Shown piece after piece: positions 22,793-29,782 of a stretch of 39,011 nt of DNA. The notes under the pieces are model-generated. The model was not told the DNA's origin. It did not search any database and worked only from the letters and a program-made list of their open reading frames with translations. The DNA lies in IMG/VR virus record IMGVR_UViG_3300028577_000024, positions 1-39,011 of that record; one strand, written 5' to 3'. A program made the translations under genes and the position numbers. The first letter of the stretch is position 1; each line of letters begins with the position of its first letter. This DNA comes from a virus.

Positions 22793-23923
22793 TCAGAGAG
22801 AGAGCCGGAGCAGCTCCAGCTTCTGGCGGTAGAGCGTCATGCGGTCGTTCGAGATCGGCGGGTCGGCCACCTCGGCCAGGCCGCGCATCACGGAGCGCAC
22901 CAGGGCGCGGTCCTCGTCGCGGCCGGCGCCGGCATTCAGCCGGTCGTAGGCCCGGAGGAGCGAGCGGTAGGAGACGCCGGACAGCCGCGCCGCGCGGGCG
23001 CCGACGTCGGTCTGGGTGTACTGGGGCTCGGTGACCGGGCCTGCGTCCCACAGCCGTGCGCGCACGAGGGTGCGCATCACGACGCGATCGCCGGCGGCGA
23101 GCGAACGCTCGAAGCGGTCGTCGAGCGTGTCGAAGCCGAAGCTCGCGCCCCACACGTCGCGGCGGTCGATCGAGATGAGGAGGTCCTTTTCGTAGGAGCG
23201 CTCCGCGCTCTCGAAGCGGAACAAGAGGCCGCGCGTGTCCTCTGCCAGCTCGAGCGTGGAAGGCTGGCCCGGGTGGCTGGCCGCGAGTGGATAGTTGCGG
23301 TCGTGGTTGAAGAGGCAGGACACGCGGTCGGTGCGAATGGAGTCCTTGAAGCATCCGCGCTGGACCTGCTCGAGCAGGCCTGGCATCAGCTCGGTGGCCT
23401 GATCGAAGACCGCCGCGTGCCCCTCGACGACGCGCTTGCCGCCCTTCGCCGCGCGGTGCTCGATCTGCGTCACGGGGTAGCTGCGCCGCGAGAACTCCCC
23501 GATCTCCTCGACGCCGGCCGGGCGGTCGCACGGCTCGTGCGTCATGGGCGCGTCATTGCGGGTCGCGCTCTTGAGCTCGGGGGCTTCCTTGCCCCCGTCC
23601 CGCAGGTGCTCTGCGAGGTGGCGGTACACGCCCTGGCGGTCGTCGTCGGGAACGCTCGCCCCGTCGCGCCCCCCGTTCAGCGCGGCGATGCCGGCCGAAC
23701 ACGCGGCGAGGTTGGCGGCCCCGACCTTTCCGTCCGAACTGACTTCGTGGTGCGGGAACTTGTAGCTGGACTTCGAGTCCGGATCGCCGTCCGAGTCCGA
23801 CCAGGCGCACAAGGCGCGGAGCGCCTTGCGCTCGTCGGGGCAGCGTTTCAGCGCCTCCCCGGCGTCCCACGCGTGATCCACGGTGGCGGTCTTGTGCGGC
23901 TTGATGGGCCCGCGCTTCTCCAC
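22793..23923 (-). CDS. HK97-type prohead protease with N-terminal extra domain
   Basis: 376 aa, GTG start without a strong ribosome-binding site. Residues ~140-300 are the serine protease of the herpesvirus/HK97 type: RVVEGHAAVFDQ, catalytic His in CLFNHDRNYPL (H207), catalytic Ser in WGASFGFD (S261). The first ~120 residues are a separate domain (HAWDAGEALKRCPDERKAL, YKFPHHEV, GVYRHLAEHLRD) that I recall as an accessory N-terminus on some prohead proteases. The gene precedes the capsid gene by 10 bases. It is the first late gene on this strand, since TerL and portal are on the other strand. Confidence 0.88.
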   Translation of the reverse strand: MEKRGPIKPHKTATVDHAWDAGEALKRCPDERKALRALCAWSDSDGDPDSKSSYKFPHHEVSSDGKVGAANLAACSAGIAALNGGRDGASVPDDDRQGVYRHLAEHLRDGGKEAPELKSATRNDAPMTHEPCDRPAGVEEIGEFSRRSYPVTQIEHRAAKGGKRVVEGHAAVFDQATELMPGLLEQVQRGCFKDSIRTDRVSCLFNHDRNYPLAASHPGQPSTLELAEDTRGLLFRFESAERSYEKDLLISIDRRDVWGASFGFDTLDDRFERSLAAGDRVVMRTLVRARLWDAGPVTEPQYTQTDVGARAARLSGVSYRSLLRAYDRLNAGAGRDEDRALVRSVMRGLAEVADPPISNDRMTLYRQKLELLRLSL

Positions 23924-24056
23924 ATCGCTGACGGTAACCGGCTCTCCGACGCCTTCGGCATGGGGTCACCGGCAGCAACGCTTGATTGCCGCTGCCGGTC
24001 GGGACAGCCGGTGGTTGGGGTGCGATAATTGATCCGGGTGGGGGAGGAGTGTGGGC
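23924..24056. promoter_or_regulatory. Divergent control region between late operon and TerL unit
   Basis: The region holds a perfect 9-bp inverted repeat, ACCGGCAGC at 23968-23976 and GCTGCCGGT at 23991-23999, with TTGATT in the loop, and an extended -10-like TGCGATAAT at 24021-24029 that could start rightward transcription near 24036. GGAGGAG at 24043-24049 is the ribosome-binding site for 24057. No equally good leftward promoter was found for the late operon. Confidence 0.5.
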
Positions 24057-24308
24057 GTGCTGAAGTGCGTGGAGGGCGCGTTTCGCAGGGAAAAGGACAG
24101 GGCTCTGACCGATGTGTGGAAGCTCGCCCGGAGGACCGGGATCCCGGCATGGCGCCTGTACCGGGTAATCAACGGACAGAGGAAGGACGTCACCGACGGC
24201 GAGATCCGCGCGATCTCCGCCGAACTCGGGGTGGATGAGGAGCGGTTCCGCAAAGAACTGGACGAGGCCTCTCAGGAGCAGCGCGCGCGTGACGCACGTG
24301 CGTCATAA
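24057..24308 (+). CDS. Small HTH protein upstream of TerL: regulator or small terminase
   Basis: 83 aa from GTG 24057, chosen over GTG 24051 for spacing to GGAGGAG. A helix-turn-helix is clear at ~20-55 (TDVWKLARRTGIPAWRLYRV, then INGQRKDVTDGEIRAI), followed by SAELGVDEERFRKELDEASQ and a charged tail. XRE-like repressors look like this. Its place right before TerL and the flanking pair of similar 28-bp repeats would equally suit a small terminase that recognises the packaging site. No other TerS candidate lies next to TerL. Confidence 0.65.
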   Translation: MLKCVEGAFRREKDRALTDVWKLARRTGIPAWRLYRVINGQRKDVTDGEIRAISAELGVDEERFRKELDEASQEQRARDARAS

Positions 24309-24312
24309 GAGC

Positions 24313-24340
24313 TGCAGCAGCGATTGATTGCGGCTGCCGA
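24313..24340. promoter_or_regulatory. Second copy of the 28-bp dyad element
   Basis: 24313-24340 matches 23971-23998 at 23 of 28 positions in direct orientation. Both have GCAGC/GCTGC arms around a TTGATTGC core. The two copies flank the small HTH gene, one before it and one between it and TerL. They may be its binding sites, either as transcription operators or as cos/pac recognition sites. Confidence 0.55.
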
Positions 24341-24384
24341 TGTCGCGGTAGGGCGACCGCCGGCGCCCCCTTACGCTCTGGGGT

Positions 24385-26364
24385 GTGACCGCGCGCGGCA
24401 TCGGCAGGAAGCCACGAGCGGCGGCGCCGGGCAAACGCGGCGGCCGCCGCGACGTGCCGCGCTCCTCGCTCGCGAAACGCCCGCGGCGATCCCAGAACAA
24501 GGCCGGCCGTTACCAGGGAAAGCGCGGCGATCGCCGCGAGGCCCGACCCGCGCAAACGAAGACGCCGGCGCCCCCCGCCAAGCGCTCGGCCTCGCGCCGC
24601 ATCTCTACCCGCAAGCGGCCTGACGCGCCGGAGAAACGCCGGCGACTGCCCGACCCGGAGCCTGAAGAGAAGGTCGAGCTCGCGGACGCGTCGCTTCGAC
24701 AGCCGCGGCCGCCTTCGCCCGCGATGCTCGCGCTGATGAAGGGCTGGCCAGCGGAGTGGCGCGAGCGCGCTCAGCACGTCGTCGACTTCTTCGAGACCAA
24801 ACTATCGCTGCAGAAAGGCGACGCTGCCGGCCAGCCGTTCCTTCTCTCGCCTTGGCAGGAAGAGGTCCTCCGCCTGGCCTACGGCCCCCGGCATCCCGAT
24901 GGCCGGCGGATCTGCAAGGTGATTTGGCTCGAGGTCGCGTCGAAGAACGCGAAGAGCACCCTGGCGGGCGGCGTGGGGCTCTACGAGCTGCTGCATTCCG
25001 GATCCGGCGGCGCGGAAGTGTACAGCGTCGCTCGAAATCGCAAGCAAGCGCGCTTGGTCTTTCTGAGCGGCCGCGCGATGGCGATCGACAGCGCGCCGGT
25101 CGCGGAGCGCCTCCACATCTTCCGGCACTCGATCGAGGTCGAAGGGGACGAGCTCGCGAAGTTCGAGCCGCTCGTATCCGACGAGGACACGATCGACGGC
25201 GTCGACCCGCAGGCCGTGATCTTCGACGAGGTCCATCGCTTCGGACACGCCGGCGCCGGCGTCGTGCGGACGCTGCAGGCTAAGCAGGCCAGCCGGCGCG
25301 ACCCGATCATGATGTTCATCTCGACCGCGGGAGAGTTCGACACCGACACGATCGCGTGGGAGCTGCACAGCTATGCCAAGGGCGTGATCGACGGATCGAA
25401 CCCGGACCCGACGTGGGTCGCGCGCATCTTCACGGTGCCGCAGGAGCTCGACCCGTGGGACGAGAAGCATTGGCCCCTCGCGAACCCGAACCTGGGCGTC
25501 TCGGTCTCGATCGACTTCCTCCGCGACCGCGCGCGCGCCGCGAAGAAGTCGAAGGCCGCGGAGGCGGCTTTCCGGCGCTTCCATTTGAACCAGTGGGTCG
25601 CGATCGAGACGAAGTTCGTCGACATCCAGCTCTGGGACGCGTGCCCGAAGGGGGATCTGCGGGACGTCCTGCGCGAGCTCGCGGGCCAGCCGTGCTGCTC
25701 GGGGCTGGATCTTGGGTCGACCCGCGACCTCTCTGCGCACGCTCTACTGTTCCCGCGCCCCGGTGAGACGTTCGACGTGATCGTGCGGTGTTTCATGCCG
25801 GTCGAGCGCTTGGCGGAGCACATCGAGAACGACGAGCGCCCGTACGATGTCTGGGCGCGCGAGGGATGGCTCACGTTGACGCCGGGCAACGTGATCGACT
25901 TCCGGGCAATCAGACTGTCGATCGAGGACGACTTCCGCGCGTTCAAATTGCGCGACCTCGCCTTCGACCGCGCCGGCGCGGCGAACATGACTCAGGAGCT
26001 CGACCTCACCCTGGGCGAGCAGTCCGGGCTCCCGGAGCAGGACCGGCTGAACGTGATCGCCTTCGGACAGGGCTTCCTGTCCATGTCCGAGCCGACGAAG
26101 GATCTGCTCGACCTGGTGCGCGCCGGCCGCATCCGGCACTTCGGCAACCCGATCCTGCGCTGGATGATGGACTGCTGCACCACCGTCCAGGACCCCGCCG
26201 GCAACATCAAGCCGGTGAAGCCGGACCGCCGGAAGCACAAGAAGAGGATCGACGCGGTGGTCGCGCTGATCATGGGCTTGGCGCGCGCGCGGCTCCTCAA
26301 GGCGAAGGTCGAGGCTGGCGCCGGCGTGTCTGTCTACGAGCAGCGAGGAGTGCTGGTGTTCTGA
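24385..26364 (+). CDS. Terminase large subunit
   Basis: 659 aa from GTG 24385. The ATPase part has a Walker-A-like VASKNAKST (184-192), Walker B VIFDE (278-282) and the following HRFG. The nuclease part has acidic residues at GLDLGSTRD (D442), AFDRAG (D528) and KRIDAVVALI (D623), as in Terminase_1/HK97-type packaging motors. The first ~110 residues are strikingly Arg/Lys/Pro-rich with no fold visible; ATG 24724 (residue 114) would give a protein of ordinary length. Rightward, overlapping the portal (TGATG). On the opposite strand from protease and capsid, which is unusual. Confidence 0.93.
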   Translation: MTARGIGRKPRAAAPGKRGGRRDVPRSSLAKRPRRSQNKAGRYQGKRGDRREARPAQTKTPAPPAKRSASRRISTRKRPDAPEKRRRLPDPEPEEKVELADASLRQPRPPSPAMLALMKGWPAEWRERAQHVVDFFETKLSLQKGDAAGQPFLLSPWQEEVLRLAYGPRHPDGRRICKVIWLEVASKNAKSTLAGGVGLYELLHSGSGGAEVYSVARNRKQARLVFLSGRAMAIDSAPVAERLHIFRHSIEVEGDELAKFEPLVSDEDTIDGVDPQAVIFDEVHRFGHAGAGVVRTLQAKQASRRDPIMMFISTAGEFDTDTIAWELHSYAKGVIDGSNPDPTWVARIFTVPQELDPWDEKHWPLANPNLGVSVSIDFLRDRARAAKKSKAAEAAFRRFHLNQWVAIETKFVDIQLWDACPKGDLRDVLRELAGQPCCSGLDLGSTRDLSAHALLFPRPGETFDVIVRCFMPVERLAEHIENDERPYDVWAREGWLTLTPGNVIDFRAIRLSIEDDFRAFKLRDLAFDRAGAANMTQELDLTLGEQSGLPEQDRLNVIAFGQGFLSMSEPTKDLLDLVRAGRIRHFGNPILRWMMDCCTTVQDPAGNIKPVKPDRRKHKKRIDAVVALIMGLARARLLKAKVEAGAGVSVYEQRGVLVF

Positions 26365-27788
26365 TGATCAGCTGGATGCGGCAGAAGATCGGGCGGCTGT
26401 TCGAACGCCGCTCTCGCGTGACGGGCGGCCACCCGAGCGATCCCGGACTGGCGGAAATCTTCGGCGGCGGCACCGCGAACTCGGGCACCCGCGTCGACGA
26501 GACGACCGCGATGAACGTCACCGCGGTCTACGCGTGCGTCCGCGTGCTGGCGGAAGGGCTCGCGATGATGCCGTGGGGGATGTACGAGCTCCTCCCCGGC
26601 GGCGGCAAGACGCCGGCGCCCCAGCATCGCCTGAACCAGGTCCTCTCGCGCCTGCCGAATCCGGAGATGACGGCCTACACCTTCATCGAGACCCTGATGG
26701 GACACCTCGCGATTCGCGGGAACGCGCTGGCCTACATCCATCGTGACGGCGGCGGACGCCCGCTCGAGCTCTGGCCCATCCGGCCAGACCGCGTGATACC
26801 GATGCGCGTGAACGGGCGCCTGCTCTACAGCGTGTTCTTCCCTCCGGCCAACTCGAGCGGGTGGGGCGCCTGGCTCGACGCGTGGCCGTGGTGGGAGACC
26901 CACACGCCGATCACGCTGCCAGCCGAGTCGGTGTTGCACGTGAAGAGCCTGTCCGCGGAGGGAATCCTGGGCCTTTCGCCGATCTCGATGATCCGCGAGG
27001 CTGTAGGCCTGGCGCTTGCCACCGAGGAGTACGGCGCGCGCAACTTCTCGAACAACGTGCGCCCGGGCGGCGTGCTCGAGCACCCAGGGCGACTCTCCGA
27101 CGACGCCGCCAAGAAGCTGAAGGCCTCCATCGAGAAGGTGCACATGGGCCTGGCCAGCTCCCACAAGCTGATGCTCCTCGAGGAGGGCATGAGCTGGAAG
27201 GCTGTGAGCTTCTCGCCGGAGGACGCGCAGTACCTCGCGACCCGCGTCTTCCAACTCGAGGAGATCGCCCGCGCGTTCCTCGTCCCGCTGCATCGCCTGG
27301 GGCACCTCAAGAATGCGAGCTATGCCTCGATCGAACAGACCGGGATCGACTTCGCGACCTACACCATGACCCCGTGGGCTGTGCGTTTCGAGCAGGAGGC
27401 CTACCGTCAGCTCTTCCTGCCTTCGGATCGCGGCCGCTTCGTCGCGGAGTTCGACATGTCGATCCTGCTGCGGGCGGACATCAAGAGCCGCTACACCGCG
27501 CACCAGCTCGCACGGAACTCCGGCTTCAAGTCGGTCAACGAGATCCGGCGCGACGAGGGCCTCCCGCCCATCGGTGCGCGCGGCGACATCTACCTGCAGC
27601 CGGTGAACATGGTCCCCGCGGGCGAAGTGCTCCTCCCGCGACCCGGCGCGGAGCTCGAGCCGGACAAGTCGGCCGCGGACGGCGGAGAGACCGTGGCGAA
27701 CGACGAAGAGGCAGACCCGGCGGACGCGAAGTCCGCGCCGGCGCCCGCCGGCGACGACAACGAAGCGCCGAAGCCTTCCGAAGAGTAG
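26364..27788 (+). CDS. Portal protein, HK97 family
   Basis: 474 aa from ATG 26364, overlapping the TerL stop by one base. Typical portal features: VTAVYACVRVLAEGLAMMPW, HRLNQVLSRLPNPEMT, IRGNALAYIHRDGGGRPLEL, AEGILGLSPISMIREAVGLA, LHRLGHLKNASYASIEQTGI, EFDMSILLRADIKSRYTAHQ, NEIRRDEGLPPI. It forms the dodecameric ring at the unique vertex. The C-terminus is an acidic Ala/Glu/Pro tail. A copy of the HNH gene 3' end begins immediately at its stop. Confidence 0.93.
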   Translation: MISWMRQKIGRLFERRSRVTGGHPSDPGLAEIFGGGTANSGTRVDETTAMNVTAVYACVRVLAEGLAMMPWGMYELLPGGGKTPAPQHRLNQVLSRLPNPEMTAYTFIETLMGHLAIRGNALAYIHRDGGGRPLELWPIRPDRVIPMRVNGRLLYSVFFPPANSSGWGAWLDAWPWWETHTPITLPAESVLHVKSLSAEGILGLSPISMIREAVGLALATEEYGARNFSNNVRPGGVLEHPGRLSDDAAKKLKASIEKVHMGLASSHKLMLLEEGMSWKAVSFSPEDAQYLATRVFQLEEIARAFLVPLHRLGHLKNASYASIEQTGIDFATYTMTPWAVRFEQEAYRQLFLPSDRGRFVAEFDMSILLRADIKSRYTAHQLARNSGFKSVNEIRRDEGLPPIGARGDIYLQPVNMVPAGEVLLPRPGAELEPDKSAADGGETVANDEEADPADAKSAPAPAGDDNEAPKPSEE

Positions 27789-27907
27789 CCACTCCCGCAA
27801 GAACCGTCGAGGAGGATGGCGGCCTGGGTCATTCGCCCCTGCGGCGGCACCAGGCCAGCGGTGGGTAGGGGTGAAAAATCTGGTGGACCGTCGTCCCCCT
27901 GGACCGC
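27788..27907. repeat. Left arm of a 120-bp inverted repeat
   Basis: 27788-27907 equals the reverse complement of 28855-28974, apart from about one substitution and two compensating single-base indels. The right arm contains the last ~26 codons and stop of the HNH gene, and the left arm is thus a displaced, inverted copy of that 3' end placed directly after the portal stop. The arms enclose ~950 bp with two leftward small genes. Confidence 0.9.
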
Positions 27908-27909
27908 CG

Positions 27910-28038
27910 CGCGCGCCGATCACCTCGCGCACGCTGCCGAAGATCAAGATCCCGGAGCCGCAGGTGCGCATGTTCACGGACTCGGAGCTCGCCGCCGTCC
28001 TCGAGGTCGCTGACGAGGCGATGCGCCCGCTGTTCCAT
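27910..28038 (+). pseudogene. Remnant of a second tyrosine integrase
   Basis: Following the inverted-repeat arm in the same frame, ~43 codons read like the linker and start of the catalytic domain of a tyrosine recombinase: LPKIKIPEPQVRMFTDSELA then AVLEVADEAMRPLF. Integrases often have R(F/M)LT.EE(L)..LL......RPLV at this place, just before the first catalytic Arg. Here the similarity ends before any catalytic residue, so this is a fragment. It differs from the intact integrase at 33679-32318, which implies another element once recombined here. Confidence 0.45.
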
Positions 28039-28116
28039 CGGCGAGCACCGCGACACGAAGCCTTAGAACTGCGGCAAGTTCGATGGCCACACCCCAGGAA
28101 CCGAGCGCGCTGCGCC

Positions 28117-28344
28117 CTAAAGTGCGCCCTTGGATGCGCGACCAAGATTCGTCGCCTCGCGCTTGAGCAACGCCCGGAGCGCCCGGCGCAGGATCGACGC
28201 CTCGGTCTCGCCGGTGCGCTGCGAGAGCCCGGCGAGCTGCTCGCGGTCGTCGGGCAGCAACCCGAATTTGAGCATGATCCAGTCCTGCGCGCCGCCGGCG
28301 GGCCGGCCGGGCCCGCGCTTCGCGGTCTTGCTACTCGTCGCCAC
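28117..28344 (-). CDS. Small RHH-like DNA-binding protein
   Basis: 75 aa from GTG 28344, overlapping the upstream gene by 14 bases. The N-terminus has an AT-hook-like KRGPGRPAG; the rest fits a short strand and two helices (MLKFGLLPDDREQLAGLSQR, EASILRRALRALLKRE), the ribbon-helix-helix layout. A DNA-binding regulator or packaging accessory is likely. It lies inside the inverted-repeat interval. Confidence 0.7.
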   Translation of the reverse strand: MATSSKTAKRGPGRPAGGAQDWIMLKFGLLPDDREQLAGLSQRTGETEASILRRALRALLKREATNLGRASKGAL

Positions 28345-28624
28345 GGCACGCCTCGCAGTATGCGCCCGACTCGGCGCAGCCTGCGCACAGCCGGACCTGG
28401 CCGCACTGGCGGCACGAGCCGACTGCGGACCCGACGTGCCACGAGCACGTCACCTCGGTGACGTCGAGGTGGGAGCCGTCGTCCCCAGTGACCTCTGCCG
28501 CGTGCGTCTGATCGCGGTAGCCCGCGTCCCGCGCCATCACGTCGAGCGCCTCCCGCTCTGATCCCGCAGCGTACTCGCCCAGCACCGCTCCGCTCGTCCG
28601 GCTCTCGATCCTGTACAGGGCCAT
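28331..28624 (-). CDS. Cysteine-rich zinc-binding protein
   Basis: 97 aa. The N-terminal half is a mixed fold (MALYRIESRTSGAVLGEYAA, EREALDVMARDAGYRD) and the C-terminal ~40 residues are a Cys/His cluster (CSWHVGSAVGSCRQCGQVRL, CAGC, CEAC) resembling B-box or zinc-knuckle folds. First of two genes read leftward between the inverted-repeat arms. Function unknown. Confidence 0.7.
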   Translation of the reverse strand: MALYRIESRTSGAVLGEYAAGSEREALDVMARDAGYRDQTHAAEVTGDDGSHLDVTEVTCSWHVGSAVGSCRQCGQVRLCAGCAESGAYCEACRGDE

Positions 28625-28854
28625 CTCACGCCTCCTCGCCTCGTCGGCCCTCGCATCGGGGCCTCACATCCACAGTATCGTCGACGGGCGCGCGGGAGTC
28701 AAGAGTTTAGCGGTGATTATTTTTCACCACATAATCCGGCCACGGCGATCACCGGGCGGTAGGCTCCACACAGTTCGACATCTAGCGAAACAGCTAGAAA
28801 AACGTTTTTTTGGGTCGTTCGGAGCGTTTGGGTAAATGCGTGTTCGTGAGCAAT
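28625..28854. other. AT-rich non-coding stretch with two dyads
   Basis: No gene was seen. GGTGATTATTTTTCACC at 28715-28731 has 5-bp arms, and TCTAGC-N6-GCTAGA at 28782-28799 has 6-bp arms followed by AAAAACGTTTTTTT. The region lies downstream of HNH and upstream of the 28624 gene, so it may contain that gene's promoter, a terminator for HNH, or the cohesive-end region, which in many HK97-type phages lies beside the HNH gene. Sequence alone does not decide. Confidence 0.4.
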
Positions 28855-28974
28855 GCGGTCCAGGGGGACGACGGTCCACCAGATTTTTCACCCCCTACCC
28901 ACCGCTGGCCTGGTGCCGCCGCAGGGGCGGATGACCCAGGCCGCCATCCTCCTCGACGGTCTTGCGGGAGTGGC
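28855..28974. repeat. Right arm of the 120-bp inverted repeat
   Basis: Partner of 27788-27907. Contains the codons for the HNH C-terminus (KTVEEDGGLGHPPLRRHQAS) and the sequence after its stop, which in both arms continues GTGAAAAATCTGGTGGACCG. Because the arm spans a gene end in its natural place, the right arm is the likely original and the left arm the copy. Confidence 0.9.
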
Positions 28975-29263
28975 ACGGCGCGCAGAGGCCTTGGAGGTTG
29001 CCCTCGCTGTCATCCCCGCCGCGCTCGCGGGCCACGACGTGGTCGACCTCCGTCGACAGAGCGTCACGGCAGGCCCGGCAGACCGGGTCCCTGGCGAGGA
29101 TGATCAGACGGAGCTTCCGCCAGCGGTGTCCATATCCGCGCGACGCAGCGCTTCCGCGTTCACGATCCCGCTTCGCGGCATGGCGTTCACACCGAGCCTG
29201 ACCTGCAGGCGCGAGCTCCGGGCATCCGGGGGTCGGGCACGCGTGTCGAAGGGAGTGCGGCAT
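28895..29263 (-). CDS. HNH endonuclease
   Basis: 122 aa from ATG 29263 with GGAGAG upstream. HNH core: CRACRDALSTEVDHVVARER (D74-H75), GNLQGLCAPCHSRK (N89, H98), with zinc Cys pairs C62/C65 and C94/C97. The N-terminus has a further Cys/His group (CPTPGCPEL, CERH). In HK97-type phages such HNH proteins sit next to the terminase genes and aid DNA packaging by cutting at cos with TerL. Here TerL is on the other strand ~2.5 kb away, across the inverted repeat. Confidence 0.9.
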   Translation of the reverse strand: MPHSLRHACPTPGCPELAPAGQARCERHAAKRDRERGSAASRGYGHRWRKLRLIILARDPVCRACRDALSTEVDHVVARERGGDDSEGNLQGLCAPCHSRKTVEEDGGLGHPPLRRHQASGG

Positions 29264-29315
29264 CTTGGTGCTCTCCGGTGCGCTCCGGCGGCGCTCGGGT
29301 TGATTTCCTTGTTGT

Positions 29316-29342
29316 CTTGATGTCACGATAGTTGACGTCAAG
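29316..29342. promoter_or_regulatory. Palindromic operator-like site between divergent operons
   Basis: CTTGATGTCA (29316-29325) and TGACGTCAAG (29333-29342) pair at 9 of 10 positions around a 7-base centre, with CCTTG and CAAGG further out. It sits between the leftward HNH gene and the rightward small-gene operon, immediately upstream of an AAGGAG ribosome-binding site. Likely an operator for one or both. It is unrelated to the GCAAC-N-GTTGC operators near 2.9 kb. Confidence 0.55.
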
Positions 29343-29354
29343 CAAGGAGCGATC

Positions 29355-29423
29355 GTGAGCAAGCTGCTGGCACGTAGTCGCCAATCCAGGCCACCGGGTG
29401 CCACCCGCGGGGCTCGCGAATGA
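29355..29423 (+). CDS. Possible 22-aa leader peptide
   Basis: GTG 29355 lies 5 bases after AAGGAG and opens a 22-codon frame (begins MSKLLARSRQSRPPG) that stops at 29421-29423, one base before the ATG of the next gene. It may be a short coupled leader for the downstream gene, whose own ribosome-binding site is poor. Confidence 0.4.
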   Translation: MSKLLARSRQSRPPGATRGARE

Positions 29424-29424
29424 G

Positions 29425-29772
29425 ATGAACCCCGCCGTGATTCGACCACCGCTCCTCTCGGATTTGCTCGAATACCTGGACAGGACCGCGAAAGGCTGCG
29501 GCGCGCAGCAGACCGGCGAAGATGCGCACGAGAACCCGGCCGATCGCTCTGGCGGAACCTGTTACGGATGCTGGGCGGCTGAACTCGCCGATCGCCTTCG
29601 CTCCGACGAAGCTGCTGCAGCTCGGGACGAGCTCCTCCTCCGGGAGGAGCCGCACGGGCTATGTGTCGAGTGCGGCATGGAGAGCTACAAGCGCAGCGGC
29701 CAGGTGATGGAGGCCCACTCCGGGCCGGTGGACTACTGCTCGGGCAGCGGTCGTACCACAAGGTCGCCGTGA
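29425..29772 (+). CDS. Cysteine-containing hypothetical protein
   Basis: 115 aa from ATG 29425. Contains CYGCWAAELADRLRSDE and, later, EEPHGLCVECGMESYKRSG with a final DYCSGS, a probable zinc site of CxxC...CxxC type. The reverse strand has a rival frame over part of this region, but it lacks domain-like sequence. First full gene of the rightward operon that runs to attP. Confidence 0.6.
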   Translation: MNPAVIRPPLLSDLLEYLDRTAKGCGAQQTGEDAHENPADRSGGTCYGCWAAELADRLRSDEAAAARDELLLREEPHGLCVECGMESYKRSGQVMEAHSGPVDYCSGSGRTTRSP

Positions 29773-29782
29773 GTCGCGCATC

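Noticed and set aside
21313-23034. Rightward frame of 573 codons opposite capsid and protease
   Set aside because: Antisense to the clearest structural genes and compositionally biased.
26334-28448. Leftward frame of 704 codons opposite the portal
   Set aside because: Considered because it would put a gene in the late direction, but it is Arg/His-rich antisense sequence with no family features.
29338-29655. Leftward 105-aa frame opposite the 29425 gene
   Set aside because: Possible in principle, but the rightward frame has paired CxxC motifs and leads into an overlapping rightward operon.
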